A DNA stretch of 53,703 bases from Eubacteriales bacterium (GCA_021372675.1 JAJFTZ010000036.1:1-53703); one strand, 5' to 3'; counted from the first letter of the stretch, positions 8,511-16,572 are shown. Notes: generated from the sequence alone by a model not told the origin. Numbers and translations: made by a program.

Positions 8511-8547
8511 ATTTTACCATACGAACACGACAGCATACTGTCATGTT
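8511..8547 (-). promoter_or_regulatory. Candidate operator/promoter of the flavin reductase gene
   Basis: An imperfect palindrome AACACGACAG-CATA-CTGTCATGTT (one mismatch in ten-base arms, 8524-8547) overlaps the stop codon of the WYL regulator gene. A TAAAAT -10 hexamer follows at 8516-8511 on the minus strand with no recognisable -35, so the palindrome occupies the -35 region. This suggests control by the adjacent regulator, perhaps activation. Confidence 0.5.
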
Positions 8548-9449
8548 CCTTCGTACAGCGCCGCCATTTCTTTTGCGGCTTTTGCAAGCTCCGAAACAAG
8601 CTCCTTGGGCGCAAGCGCCTTCGCCTTGGCGCCGAAGCCCAAAAGCCACGCTATTGTATGGCCTTTCAAGGTGTAGCCGCCCTCGAAAAGGAGCATGCCG
8701 CTTTCGGTTTCCGTATAGCAATGCGGCCCGTACTGCTCCACGAGAAGATGTTTTACGGAGGGGTGGAACAGCGCCGTGAAGCGCGTTTCATCGGGGAAGC
8801 GGGCGTTGAAATCGAGCTTTTGGCGCGAGATATCGCGCGGCGAAAAGGTATCGTCGGAAAGCTTTAGCTCCCAAAGGCGCGCGAGCTTGAACATGCGGAA
8901 GTCCTCCCGCTCCAAACAGTAGCCGAAGGCGTACCAGCTCGTCCACTGGAACGCGACGCGGTAGAGCTCGATGCGCCGCCTTTCCACACCCTTTTCGGAG
9001 TAGTAGTCGAATTCCGCGACGCGGCGCTCGCGTATGGCCGTTTGGAGGCGGGCGATCTTTTCGGTGAGGCTTTCTTTGTAATGCGACGCGAGGTCAATGA
9101 GCAGGCTTTCCTCGGGCAGAAGCGCGCCGTCCTTGGGGGAAAGCTTATCGAGCGCGCGCGCTACGCTCGTTTTTTCGGAAACGCTGCCGATGCCCCGAAG
9201 CGCCGCGAGTATGGCGGAAAGCTCCTCGGTCGTGAGCGCGCTGTTCTCGAGCTTGTAACCCTCGGCGATGGAAAAACCGCCCCCCCCGCCCTGCTTGGAA
9301 ACGATGGGGATGCCCGCCATGCACAGCGATTCGACGTCGCGGTTGATCGTGCGGCGGCTCACCTCGAACTTTTCCGCGAGATAGGGCGCGGTGATCCGCT
9401 CGTTTTTTAAAAGCACCGTTAAAATGCCGAGCTGGCGACTGAGCTTCAT
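8541..9449 (-). CDS. WYL-domain transcriptional regulator (YafY type)
   Basis: A 302-residue regulator with an N-terminal HTH_11 winged helix (about 1-60; RQLGILTVLL, APYLAEKFEVSRRTINRDVE) and a central-to-C-terminal WYL domain (about 140-215), with WTSWYAFGYC standing for the WYL core, and a C-terminal extension. Such proteins sense small ligands and act as repressors or activators. A G-rich loop (KQGGGGGF) sits after the HTH as in other YafY members. Its ATG overlaps the stop of the upstream mmcQ-like gene (ATGA). The palindrome at its own 3' end is a plausible binding site. Confidence 0.9.
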   Translation of the reverse strand: MKLSRQLGILTVLLKNERITAPYLAEKFEVSRRTINRDVESLCMAGIPIVSKQGGGGGFSIAEGYKLENSALTTEELSAILAALRGIGSVSEKTSVARALDKLSPKDGALLPEESLLIDLASHYKESLTEKIARLQTAIRERRVAEFDYYSEKGVERRRIELYRVAFQWTSWYAFGYCLEREDFRMFKLARLWELKLSDDTFSPRDISRQKLDFNARFPDETRFTALFHPSVKHLLVEQYGPHCYTETESGMLLFEGGYTLKGHTIAWLLGFGAKAKALAPKELVSELAKAAKEMAALYEGT

Positions 9450-9823
9450 ATCGGTTCCCCCGCAAAAAGCGCCTCCCGCTCGCGGCGCGGAAGCTTTTTT
9501 GTCACATGCTCGTAGGCGTGCGCTATCATGGAGGATAGCGCCTCGTCGTTTGAAAACGAGTCGAGGCGCACGGTGTTTTTATACGGCTTGAGCCGCTCGG
9601 GGCAATGGTAACCCGGCAAAATCACGCCCGGGTATTGCAGGCGAAGCGCGTGCGCGAACGCCGCGTCGCACGAAAGCGTGAGGCGGCGGTTTTCCTCCTG
9701 CGGGTAAAGCTCCGCGAAGATGCGGCCCCTTACCTTAAAGCATAGGGGCGTTATTCCGAAGGGCATATCCTCGTACGCGCCGCATTTTTCAAGGCACAGC
9801 GCGCGGATGCGTTCGTTTGTCAT
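9446..9823 (-). CDS. MmcQ/YjbR-family protein
   Basis: A 125-residue MmcQ/YjbR-like protein, a small alpha/beta fold often annotated as DNA-binding, real role unknown. Typical points are the N-terminal RALCLEKCGAYEDMPFG, the KVRGRIFAEL strand and the LPGYHCPERLKPYKNTVRLD stretch. Length is normal. AGGAGG is nine bases before the ATG. It heads the unit that continues with the WYL regulator, overlapping it by four bases. Confidence 0.85.
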   Translation of the reverse strand: MTNERIRALCLEKCGAYEDMPFGITPLCFKVRGRIFAELYPQEENRRLTLSCDAAFAHALRLQYPGVILPGYHCPERLKPYKNTVRLDSFSNDEALSSMIAHAYEHVTKKLPRREREALFAGEPI

Positions 9824-9849
9824 GGAAGTCGCCTCCTGTGCTATTTCTC

Positions 9850-9858
9850 ATTATAGCA
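9850..9858 (-). promoter_or_regulatory. Extended -10 promoter of the mmcQ-WYL unit
   Basis: TGCTATAAT, an extended -10, stands 26 bases before the MmcQ start on the minus strand. No good -35 is seen at the usual spacing. Confidence 0.55.
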
Positions 9859-9958
9859 TAGACGGCCGCCGTTTTCGCGAAAGTGAAGCGCGCTCCTCGG
9901 TATTTGCTAATTTTATATCGAAAGATCATATATGATGAAAGGATAATGGCAATACGCA

Positions 9959-9993
9959 TTGCATCTGTGATAACTTTGATTTATAATTAACAA
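9959..9993 (+). promoter_or_regulatory. hydA promoter with an overlapping Rex-like site
   Basis: TTGCAT, a 17-base spacer, then TATAAT (9982-9987). The -10 is inside TTGATTTATAATTAACAA (9976-9993). This has the 7-4-7 layout of the Rex operator TTGTTAA-N4-TTAACAA, with a perfect right half and four of seven matches in the left half. Rex represses fermentative and hydrogen genes when NADH/NAD+ is low in many Firmicutes, so redox control of hydA is a reasonable inference. Confidence 0.55.
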
Positions 9994-10123
9994 AGAGTGC
10001 AGGATTTAATGCGGAAACCGCTTGGGATTCGCATATTTCCTGCGTTACGCGCGTTAAAGCGCCTTTTAAGTCGGCGGCACTCCGGCGGCGCCGGAAATAT
10101 GTAGGGAAAGAAAGGGCTCAAAC
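9994..10123 (+). other. Structured 5' leader of hydA
   Basis: The hydA transcript would carry a ~130-base leader. CATATTTCC (10032-10040) and GGAAATATG (10093-10101) form a perfect nine-base closing helix around GC-rich inner hairpins such as TCCGGC-GGC-GCCGGA (10081-10095) and GCGC-GTTAAA-GCGC; some of these inner pairings compete with the closing helix. It matches no riboswitch class that I recognise. Confidence 0.35.
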
Positions 10124-11863
10124 ATGGTAACGCTTAAAATCGACGGAAGGACGGTTCAGGCCAAGGAAAACGCCACGGTGCTTGAGGCGGCTCTTCAAGA
10201 GGGGATCAAGATCCCCACGCTCTGTAACCTCAAGGATATCAACAGCATCGGCGCTTGCCGCATATGCCTCGTGGAGGACGGCAAAAGCCACAAGCTGTTC
10301 GCCTCCTGCGTGATGCCCGTATCCGAGGGGATGGAGGTCGTCACCAATTCCGCCGCGGTCTTAAACGCAAGGCGCGCGGTGCTCGAGCTTATCCTGAGCG
10401 ACCACGACCGCTCGTGCCTCACCTGCAAGCGCAACCAAAATTGCGAGCTGCAAAGGCTATCAGACGAGTTCGGCGTGACTGAAATAGAATTCGACGGCAC
10501 GCGCATCGTGCGCACCATCGACGACGCGTCTCCCAGCGTGGTGCGCGACAACAACAAATGCGTGCTCTGCCGCCGCTGCGTTGCCGCGTGCGACAACGTA
10601 CAGAACGTGTACGCCATCGGCATGCAGAACCGCGGCTATAAAACGCAGATCGGCTCGTCGTTTGAGCGCAGCCTCAGCGACGCGGCGTGCATCAACTGCG
10701 GCCAGTGCATCGCGGCCTGCCCCACGGGCGCGCTCACCGAGAAGGACGCGACCAAGGAGGTTTGGGCCGCGCTCGCCGACCCCGAAAAATTCGTGGTGTT
10801 CCAGCCCGCCCCCGCCGTGCGCGTCGCCATCGGCGAGGAATTCGGCCTGCCCATCGGCACCCGCTCTACGGGCAAGATGGTGGCCGCCATGCGCCGCCTT
10901 GGCGCCAACAGGGTGTTCGACGTGGACTTCGCGGCCGATCTCACCATCATGGAGGAGGGCACGGAGCTTTTGGGCCGCCTCCAAAACGGCGGCGTGCTGC
11001 CGATGATCACCTCCTGCAGCCCCGGCTGGGTAAAATTCTGCGAGCATTTCTACCCGGAATTTTTGCCCAACCTTTCCACCTGCAAGAGCCCCAACCAGAT
11101 GCAGGGCGCCATTACGAAAACCTTCTACGCACAGCGCGAGGGGCTTGACCCCAAGAAGATGTTCGTCGTATCCGTCATGCCCTGTACCGCCAAAAAGTTC
11201 GAAATCAAGCGCGAGGGCATGGGGCGCGACGGCTACCGCGACGTGGACGCCTCGCTCACGACCCGCGAGCTTGCGCGCATGATCAAGCAGGCTTCCATCG
11301 ACTTTGTGAACCTGCCCGATGAGGATTTCGACGATCTGCTCGGTGAATCCACGGGCGCGGCGGTCATCTTCGGCGTGACCGGCGGCGTGATGGAGGCGGC
11401 GCTTCGCACCGTGGCGGACATCCTCGCGGGCGAAGACCTCAAACGCATCGAGTTTTGCGACGTGCGCGGCTTTAAGGGCATCAAGGAAGCCACGGTGAAG
11501 ATCGGCGATACGGCCGTGCGCGTGGCGATCGCCCACGGCACGGGCAACGCGGCGAAGCTCCTCGACGCCGTCAAGGCGGGGGAGTGCAGCTACGATTTCA
11601 TCGAGGTGATGGGCTGCCCTGGCGGTTGCATCACGGGCGGCGGCCAACCCATCGTGGACGCGCGCGAGCGCTACACGGTGGACGTGCAGAAAATGCGCGC
11701 CAGCGCCATCTACAGCGAGGACGAGGCGAAGGTGATCCGCAAATCGCACCTGAACCCCTCCATCAAGAGGCTGTACGACGAATTCCTCGGAAAGCCCAAC
11801 AGCCACAAGGCGCACGAGCTTTTGCACACGCACTATACCGACAGGAGCGCGCTGAGGAACTAA
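10124..11863 (+). CDS. hydA: [FeFe] hydrogenase, group A catalytic subunit
   Basis: A 579-residue cytoplasmic hydrogenase that reduces protons or oxidises H2. In order: [2Fe-2S] domain (C34, C45, C48, C62), His-ligated [4Fe-4S] (H94, C98, C101, C107), two more [4Fe-4S] clusters (C146-C156 and C189-C199), the H-cluster domain with L1 TSCSPGW (296-302), L2 MPCTAKKFE (C354), L3 with C498 and C502, and a C-terminal small-subunit region. This is the CpI-like architecture, also found in NADH-linked multimeric enzymes. Genes for NuoE/NuoF-like partners are not adjacent. The second L1 cysteine is Ser here. AAAGGG precedes the ATG by seven bases. Hydrogen production in fermentation is the likely role. 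Confidence 0.96.
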   Translation: MVTLKIDGRTVQAKENATVLEAALQEGIKIPTLCNLKDINSIGACRICLVEDGKSHKLFASCVMPVSEGMEVVTNSAAVLNARRAVLELILSDHDRSCLTCKRNQNCELQRLSDEFGVTEIEFDGTRIVRTIDDASPSVVRDNNKCVLCRRCVAACDNVQNVYAIGMQNRGYKTQIGSSFERSLSDAACINCGQCIAACPTGALTEKDATKEVWAALADPEKFVVFQPAPAVRVAIGEEFGLPIGTRSTGKMVAAMRRLGANRVFDVDFAADLTIMEEGTELLGRLQNGGVLPMITSCSPGWVKFCEHFYPEFLPNLSTCKSPNQMQGAITKTFYAQREGLDPKKMFVVSVMPCTAKKFEIKREGMGRDGYRDVDASLTTRELARMIKQASIDFVNLPDEDFDDLLGESTGAAVIFGVTGGVMEAALRTVADILAGEDLKRIEFCDVRGFKGIKEATVKIGDTAVRVAIAHGTGNAAKLLDAVKAGECSYDFIEVMGCPGGCITGGGQPIVDARERYTVDVQKMRASAIYSEDEAKVIRKSHLNPSIKRLYDEFLGKPNSHKAHELLHTHYTDRSALRN

Positions 11864-11883
11864 GGTAAGAGATGAGATATGGA

Positions 11884-11914
11884 AACCGGGCGGCCGTAAG
11901 GCCGCCCGGTTTTG
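11884..11914 (+). terminator. Terminator after hydA
   Basis: A 12-base stem AACCGGGCGGCC / GGCCGCCCGGTT with a GTAA loop followed by TTG, 20 bases past the hydA stop. It also faces the convergent lipoprotein pseudogene. Confidence 0.85.
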
Positions 11915-11931
11915 CTGTAAGAAAACCCCGT

Positions 11932-13006
11932 TTACAGGGGCTTGAGCGTTTGCATGGCGGTCGATAGTATGGAGAGCATGGTTTCCCTGTCCGCCCCGTT
12001 CGAAACGCAGATCAGCGCGTAGCAGCGCCCTCCATGTCCACGGCGCGGTACGTGAGCCAAAGCTCCCCGCCGTTAAAATGGACCGCGTATTCGCGCACGA
12101 GGTACACCGTTTTGCCGACGGTGACGTCCAAAAGCTCCGTTGCCTGCGCGTCCGGGTCGATCCTGCCGTAAACGCTTTCCTGGTAGCCGGCCATTGCTTC
12201 TTCGGCGTTTTCGGCATAGGACGCGCGCTCCACCTCCAACAGGCTTCCGGGATTTTGCGTAACCGGGAAGAAAAACGCGCTCATCACGGAGCTGTCCGAC
12301 GCCTCCTGTATCGCAAACCTCTCGGCCAGCGCTTTCTCGTAAAGCATCCGGAAGCCCAACTCTTCGCTCGAGAACAGCGCGAAGCGCGTACCGACCGTGC
12401 CGGTGCGCCGAAGCGAAGCGATGGCGGCGTCTATCTCGGCCTTTCCGGCCGCGTCGCTCCGCGCCCATACGCCGCAGATGATATAATAGCCGAAGCCGCC
12501 TTGCGCGGGGACCGCCGCTACGATGCCGTCGGTGTCCGTTTCCCCGTTTTCGTTAACCGCGCAGCGGATCAGATAGGCTTCCGCGCCGTCCACCCGCGCG
12601 TATTCGGCCGAAAGAAGCTCGTAGCCGTCCGCGCCGAATGCCGCGTCAAGAAACTCGTCGCGGGCTTTCTCCGCGTCCGAGGCGGAATAGAAGGGGTTGG
12701 TTTTGTCGGCATCGAGAAAAACGGAATAGCCTATGGAAAGGAATCGGTCGTTAAGCTCGTTGCGGAAGATGACGCCGTATTCGCCCTCTTCCGTTTCGTA
12801 CCCCGGCGGCATGTCGATGGTGAAGCATGCTTTCGCGCCGGTATACGTGGTTAAGCTCGCGGTGGGCGTAGCGTAGGCTCAGGCGTGGGTGTAGGCGCGG
12901 CTGTGGGTGCGGGCGTTTGCGCGGACGGCGCATTCGACTGATCCACACAGGCGGCGGCGCTCAAAACCATAACGAGCGAAAGAAGGCATACAAACAGCTT
13001 TTTCAT
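11932..13006 (-). pseudogene. Lipoprotein gene broken by two frameshifts
   Basis: Three reading-frame segments join into one plausible secreted lipoprotein. Segment 1 (from ATG 13006, AGGGGA upstream) gives MKKLFVCLLSLVMVLSAAAC, a lipoprotein signal with lipobox cysteine C20, then a Pro/Thr linker (APTPTPEPT). Near 12865-12875 the frame must slip by one base to continue as ASLTTYTGAKACFTIDMPPG and the main domain (stop at 12012). Just before that stop a second one-base slip (about 12020-12030) would restore a natural end, YALICVSNGAD ... LKPL, with stop at 11932. Both slips fit single-base deletions. No slippery heptamer or long homopolymer is present. The domain is not recognised; the gene is probably decaying, unless the assembly is wrong. 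Confidence 0.7.
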
Positions 13007-13027
13007 GGCAATCCCCTTTTTTGAATA

Positions 13028-13061
13028 AGAGAGCCGCTTTGAATTTTCAAAACGGCTCTTT
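13028..13061 (-). terminator. Terminator after motB
   Basis: A long hairpin with AGAGCCG / CGGCTCT outer arms and TTTGAA / TTCAAA inner arms (one mismatch) lies just past the motB stop; CTTATTC follows on the minus strand. Confidence 0.7.
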
Positions 13062-13078
13062 AGCATTCCGTAAGTGGC

Positions 13079-13915
13079 TTACGGCGTGGGCGACGGCGCG
13101 GGTTCGCTCGAGTTGCCCGGCTCGTACACGTCGAGCTCGGAATTGAGGAATACCACGTCTACGCGGCGGTTGAGCTGGCGGTTCTCTTCGCTGTCGTTGG
13201 GGGCGACGGGGCGGTATTCGCCGTAGCTTATCACCGTGATGCGCTTGGGATCAACGCCCTCCGCCATCATCACGCGCGCCACGTTGGCGGCGCGGTCGGC
13301 CGCGAGCGCCCAGTTATCCGTGTAGCGCGCGCTGTGGATGGGGATGTTGTCGGTGGAGCCCTCGATGCGGATGTAGTTGCGCACCGAATTGATGATGTCG
13401 ATGAGCTGGTAGAGGATTTCGTAGGCCTCGTCGTTGATCTTCGCGGAGCCCGAGGGGAACAGCATGCCCTCCACAAGGCTCACCACCACGCCGCGGTCCT
13501 CGGTATGCACGCTCGCAAAGCCGTTAAGGTCGTTTTTCTCGATGAGGTCGCTGATCTTCATCTGCAATTCATCGAGGTCGATGCCCTCGCCGGGCAAGGC
13601 CGGAAAGTAGATAAAGGGCGGGGGTGTCGATTTGGTGCCGGAAAGGCCCGTGTATTCGCCGGGCGTTTCCTCCGTTCCGTCTCCCGCGCCGGTTCCTTCG
13701 CCGTTTCCGCCCGAACCGTCGCCTATGGTGAGCTCCGCGGGGTTGAAGTATTCGCCGAAGCGGGTGGAAATATCCTTCCACTTTTCGGCGTCTACCGTGC
13801 TGATGGAATAAAGCAAAATAAATAACCCCAAAAGCAGCGTGATCACGTCGGCATACGTCAATAACCAGCGCTCATGGTTGGCGTGCTTTTCATCGTGGCT
13901 TTGGCGCCTGCTCAA
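13079..13915 (-). CDS. motB: Flagellar stator protein MotB
   Basis: A 278-residue MotB/OmpA-domain protein. One N-terminal membrane helix carries the essential proton-binding aspartate (TYADVITLLLGLFILLYS, D23). A Gly/Ser/Thr-rich linker follows (about 65-100). The periplasmic-side OmpA peptidoglycan-binding domain then spans about 150-260 (FPSGSAKI, EGSTDNIPI, NRRVDVVF). With MotA it forms the ion-driven stator of the flagellar motor. The start is TTG, overlapping the motA stop and preceded by a perfect AAGGAGG at seven bases. No other flagellar genes are in the window. Confidence 0.92.
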   Translation of the reverse strand: MSRRQSHDEKHANHERWLLTYADVITLLLGLFILLYSISTVDAEKWKDISTRFGEYFNPAELTIGDGSGGNGEGTGAGDGTEETPGEYTGLSGTKSTPPPFIYFPALPGEGIDLDELQMKISDLIEKNDLNGFASVHTEDRGVVVSLVEGMLFPSGSAKINDEAYEILYQLIDIINSVRNYIRIEGSTDNIPIHSARYTDNWALAADRAANVARVMMAEGVDPKRITVISYGEYRPVAPNDSEENRQLNRRVDVVFLNSELDVYEPGNSSEPAPSPTP

Positions 13916-14727
13916 CCGCTCACCTCCTTGGTGGCCTCCGCTTTGGCTGCCTTGCCGCCGGCGTACTTCAGGTACGGCAGCAGGCGTTCCTTGATGGCCA
14001 TCGGGTTTTCAAACTCGTTGATGGCGAGCACGCCGTCGATGATGAGCTCCTTGCCAAGCATTTCCTGCTTGAGGCGAAGGGTGAGCTTGTTGGCGATGGG
14101 GAGGTAGAGGATGTTCGCAAACAAAACGCCGTACAGCGTGGCGATAAACGCCGCCGCAATGCCGCTTACGAGCGAGCTGGAGTCGCCGCCCTGGCTCATA
14201 TGGGCAAGCGTCACGATAAGACCCATAACCGTACCGATAACGCCCATGGTGGGGGAATAGCCGCCCATGGACTCAAACATGCTTATTTGCCGTTTTTCGA
14301 TCTGTTCGTGCACGTGCAGGTCGTTTTCGAGGATTTCGCGAAGCACCGCCGTATCGAGGCGGTTCAAAAGAAGGTTCAGGCCCTTTATGAGGAGAGGGTC
14401 GTTTTTCTTGACGAACGTATCGTCGCGCACCACGCTTTCCAGCACCAGAATGCCCTCGCGCTTCGCCTTTACGGAAAGATCCACAATGGTATCCATCGTT
14501 TCGGCGAGCGACATTTTCGGGTTGGAAAACGCTTTGCCGAGGAGGGACGGTATCTTCACGATGTCCGATATGCCGAAGGATACGAACGTTGCGCCGAACG
14601 TGCCGCCGAAAATGATGATGATCGGGCTGAGCTGCACCAGCATTTCCGGCTTGCCGTGTTCCAGAAAGAAGCCGGTAAGCAGCGCGCCGAAGCCGAGCAA
14701 AAGACCAATGATCGTGGCTATACCCAT
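13912..14727 (-). CDS. motA: Flagellar stator protein MotA
   Basis: A 271-residue MotA with four predicted membrane helices (about 1-22, 30-50, 145-168, 180-200). The cytoplasmic loop between helices 2 and 3 includes the conserved KAKREGILVLE block. The MGGYSPTMGVIGTVMGL segment around 153-170 is the signature of the MotA/TolQ/ExbB family. GAGGTG precedes the ATG by six bases. It overlaps motB by four bases in the usual motAB order. The length and the partner (MotB with a long OmpA domain) favour a flagellar stator over TolQ/ExbB. Confidence 0.93.
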   Translation of the reverse strand: MGIATIIGLLLGFGALLTGFFLEHGKPEMLVQLSPIIIIFGGTFGATFVSFGISDIVKIPSLLGKAFSNPKMSLAETMDTIVDLSVKAKREGILVLESVVRDDTFVKKNDPLLIKGLNLLLNRLDTAVLREILENDLHVHEQIEKRQISMFESMGGYSPTMGVIGTVMGLIVTLAHMSQGGDSSSLVSGIAAAFIATLYGVLFANILYLPIANKLTLRLKQEMLGKELIIDGVLAINEFENPMAIKERLLPYLKYAGGKAAKAEATKEVSG

Positions 14728-14780
14728 TCTTCCACCTCACAATACGCGGGTCAACCGCAGAGCCATGGTATCACTACTCT

Positions 14781-14808
14781 ATATCGTCATAATCGGGAGA
14801 AAAACTTA
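14781..14808 (-). promoter_or_regulatory. Candidate sigma-D (sigma-28) promoter of motAB
   Basis: TAAG, 16 bases, then GACGATAT on the minus strand, close to the flagellar sigma consensus TAAA-N15-GCCGATAA. No convincing sigma-A promoter is seen in the same stretch. The spacing is one base longer than consensus and two positions differ, so this is tentative. Confidence 0.4.
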
Positions 14809-14903
14809 ACATTAATTCATTTTTCATCCGGCGAATATTAAATTTTCGAAAGGATGGCGGGTCGCATGAACATTTTTTCTATGGCCGCGCGCGCCGCGCC
14901 GCC

Positions 14904-14932
14904 TTGACGCGCGTAAAAATGTCTTATATAAT
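14904..14932 (+). promoter_or_regulatory. Strong promoter of the Crp/Fnr-ABC operon
   Basis: TTGACG, a 17-base spacer, then TATAAT, 22 bases before the TTG start. It overlaps any possible upstream start in the same frame, which rules those out. Confidence 0.8.
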
Positions 14933-14954
14933 ACAGTTATCGGAGGTGAGCGCA

Positions 14955-15617
14955 TTGCCGCCCGGGGGGCTTAACGAGGTCGAAACGGCATATTGGAAGC
15001 GAAATGCGGTGTTTTCCGGCATGGACGGCGCGTTTTTTTCGCGCGCGCTTCAAGGGGCGCGGGTGAAGGTGTTCCGCGCGGGCGAGGTCGTGATGGCGGC
15101 GGGGGAGCAAATGCAAGCCCTCGGCGTGCTCGTAAAGGGCGAGGCGGATGTGTTTAAGCGCACCGAGGCGGAGGGCGAAGGCGCGCTTCTCATGAGCGTG
15201 CTTAGGCCTAGCGAGGCGTTCGGCGCGGCGACCATGTTTTTAAAAAACGCGTCCGCCGCCACCGAGGTGCGCACGCGCCGCGGCTGCAAGGCCATCCTCT
15301 TCCCGGAGCCGTGGCTCAAAACCCTTATGCGCGAAGACTTTTCGTTTGCGGAGAACTACATCGCATACCTCACGGCGCGCGTCCACTTTTTGACCGGCCG
15401 CCTCGAGAGCATCGCAAGCCCTACCGCTGCTGAAAAGCTAATGAACCACCTCGCACAGAGCGCGCAGGACGGCGTCGTCCGCCTGCCGCACGGCATGCGC
15501 GCGCTCGCGGAATCGCTTTCCATCAGCCGCGCGTCGCTCTACCGCGTCATGGACGGCCTCGAAAGGGAAGGCAGGCTCAGGCGCGAGGGAAAAAACATCT
15601 ATTTAGGGGGATACTGA
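14955..15617 (+). CDS. Crp/Fnr-family transcriptional regulator
   Basis: A 220-residue regulator with an N-terminal cyclic-nucleotide-binding-like beta barrel (about 20-130), a dimer helix (AENYIAYLTARVHFLTGRLE) and a C-terminal winged helix with ALAESLSISRASLYRVMDGL (HTH_Crp). There is no FNR-type cysteine set, so it does not look like an Fe-S oxygen sensor. The start is TTG eight bases after GGAGGT; the -10 box lies just before. The next gene, an ABC substrate-binding lipoprotein, begins four bases after its stop, so regulator and transporter form one operon and the regulator may respond to the transported solute. Confidence 0.88.
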   Translation: MPPGGLNEVETAYWKRNAVFSGMDGAFFSRALQGARVKVFRAGEVVMAAGEQMQALGVLVKGEADVFKRTEAEGEGALLMSVLRPSEAFGAATMFLKNASAATEVRTRRGCKAILFPEPWLKTLMREDFSFAENYIAYLTARVHFLTGRLESIASPTAAEKLMNHLAQSAQDGVVRLPHGMRALAESLSISRASLYRVMDGLEREGRLRREGKNIYLGGY

Positions 15618-15621
15618 AATT

Positions 15622-16572
15622 ATGTGGAAAAAGCTCGTAAGCCTATTCGTTCTCACGCTCATGCTCGCCGCCGCGGCCCTGGGCTGCGCGGCGCAGGATA
15701 CCGCCACCGTGCGCATCGCCGCGCTCAAGGGTCCCACGGGCATGGGCCTTGTGGCGCTCATGGGCGACGAATACAAAAATGAGTACGCTATCACGCTTTC
15801 CGGCGCGCCCGACGAGGTGAGCGCCGGCTTCATCGCGGGCGAAACGGATGTGGCCGCGGTGCCCATAAACCTCGCGGCCGCGCTCTATAACAAGCTCGGG
15901 GGTGAGGCGGTGATGATCGCCGTAAACACGCTCGGCGTCCTCTACGTGCTCGAAAACGGGGATACCGTAAACGCGCTTACCGATTTAAGCGGCAAAACGC
16001 TTTACGCCACGGGGCAGGGCGCCACACCCGAGTACGTGCTCAACTACCTGCTCGAGAAAAACGGCCTATCGGACGTGACGGTGGAGTATAAGACCGAGCA
16101 CAGCGAGCTTGCCGCGCTCATGGCGGCGGGCGAGATAACGCTCGGCATGCTTCCGGAGCCCAACGTTTCCGCGGCGATGGCGCAAAATGAAAACCTGCGC
16201 GTGGCGCTCGATCTGACCGAGGAATGGAACAAGGTGAGCGCTACGCCGCTCGTGCAGGGCTGTTTGATCGTCCGCAGGGCTTTCTTGGAGGAGCACGAGG
16301 GGGCCGTAAAGCGCTTTCTCACGGATTACGCCGCCTCCACCGCCTATGTGAACAAAAACCATAAAAAGGCCGCCGCGCTCATGGAGCTTTACGGCGTGGT
16401 GCCGTCCGAGGCCATCGCGCAAAAGGCCATAGGGAACTCCAACATCGTATGCCTGACGGGCGACGAGATGAAGGCCGCGGCTGCGGGCATGCTGCAGGTG
16501 CTGTTCGACTTCAACGCCAAGAGCGTGGGCGGCGCGGTGCCCGGCGACGGCCTCTACTACGGCGCCAAATGA
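15622..16572 (+). CDS. ABC transporter substrate-binding lipoprotein (NitT/TauT type)
   Basis: A 316-residue lipoprotein: signal LMLAAAALGC with lipobox C22, then an NMT1/SsuA-like two-lobe periplasmic-binding fold. Recognisable points are VRIAALKGPTGMGLV at the ligand cleft, AGETDVAAVPINLAAAL, and LMAAGEITLGMLPEPNVSAA in the second lobe. It would capture its ligand on the outer face of the membrane for the permease and ATPase downstream. Nitrate, sulfonates, thiamine precursors and similar small molecules are all used in this family; the ligand is not readable. GGGGGA lies ten bases before the ATG. Confidence 0.87.
   Translation: MWKKLVSLFVLTLMLAAAALGCAAQDTATVRIAALKGPTGMGLVALMGDEYKNEYAITLSGAPDEVSAGFIAGETDVAAVPINLAAALYNKLGGEAVMIAVNTLGVLYVLENGDTVNALTDLSGKTLYATGQGATPEYVLNYLLEKNGLSDVTVEYKTEHSELAALMAAGEITLGMLPEPNVSAAMAQNENLRVALDLTEEWNKVSATPLVQGCLIVRRAFLEEHEGAVKRFLTDYAASTAYVNKNHKKAAALMELYGVVPSEAIAQKAIGNSNIVCLTGDEMKAAAAGMLQVLFDFNAKSVGGAVPGDGLYYGAK

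Noticed and set aside
10460..12217. Long open frame antisense to hydA (about 585 codons)
   Set aside because: It mirrors the codon structure of a certain gene in GC-rich DNA, has no ribosome site and a low-complexity Ala/His/Arg composition.
13912..14727. MotAB as a TolQR or ExbBD pair
   Set aside because: MotB has a large OmpA peptidoglycan-binding domain and MotA the long cytoplasmic loop, both stator features.
14904..14954. Earlier ATG start for the Crp/Fnr regulator
   Set aside because: The region is the promoter itself (TTGACG-17-TATAAT), and the TTG at 14955 has a correct ribosome site.
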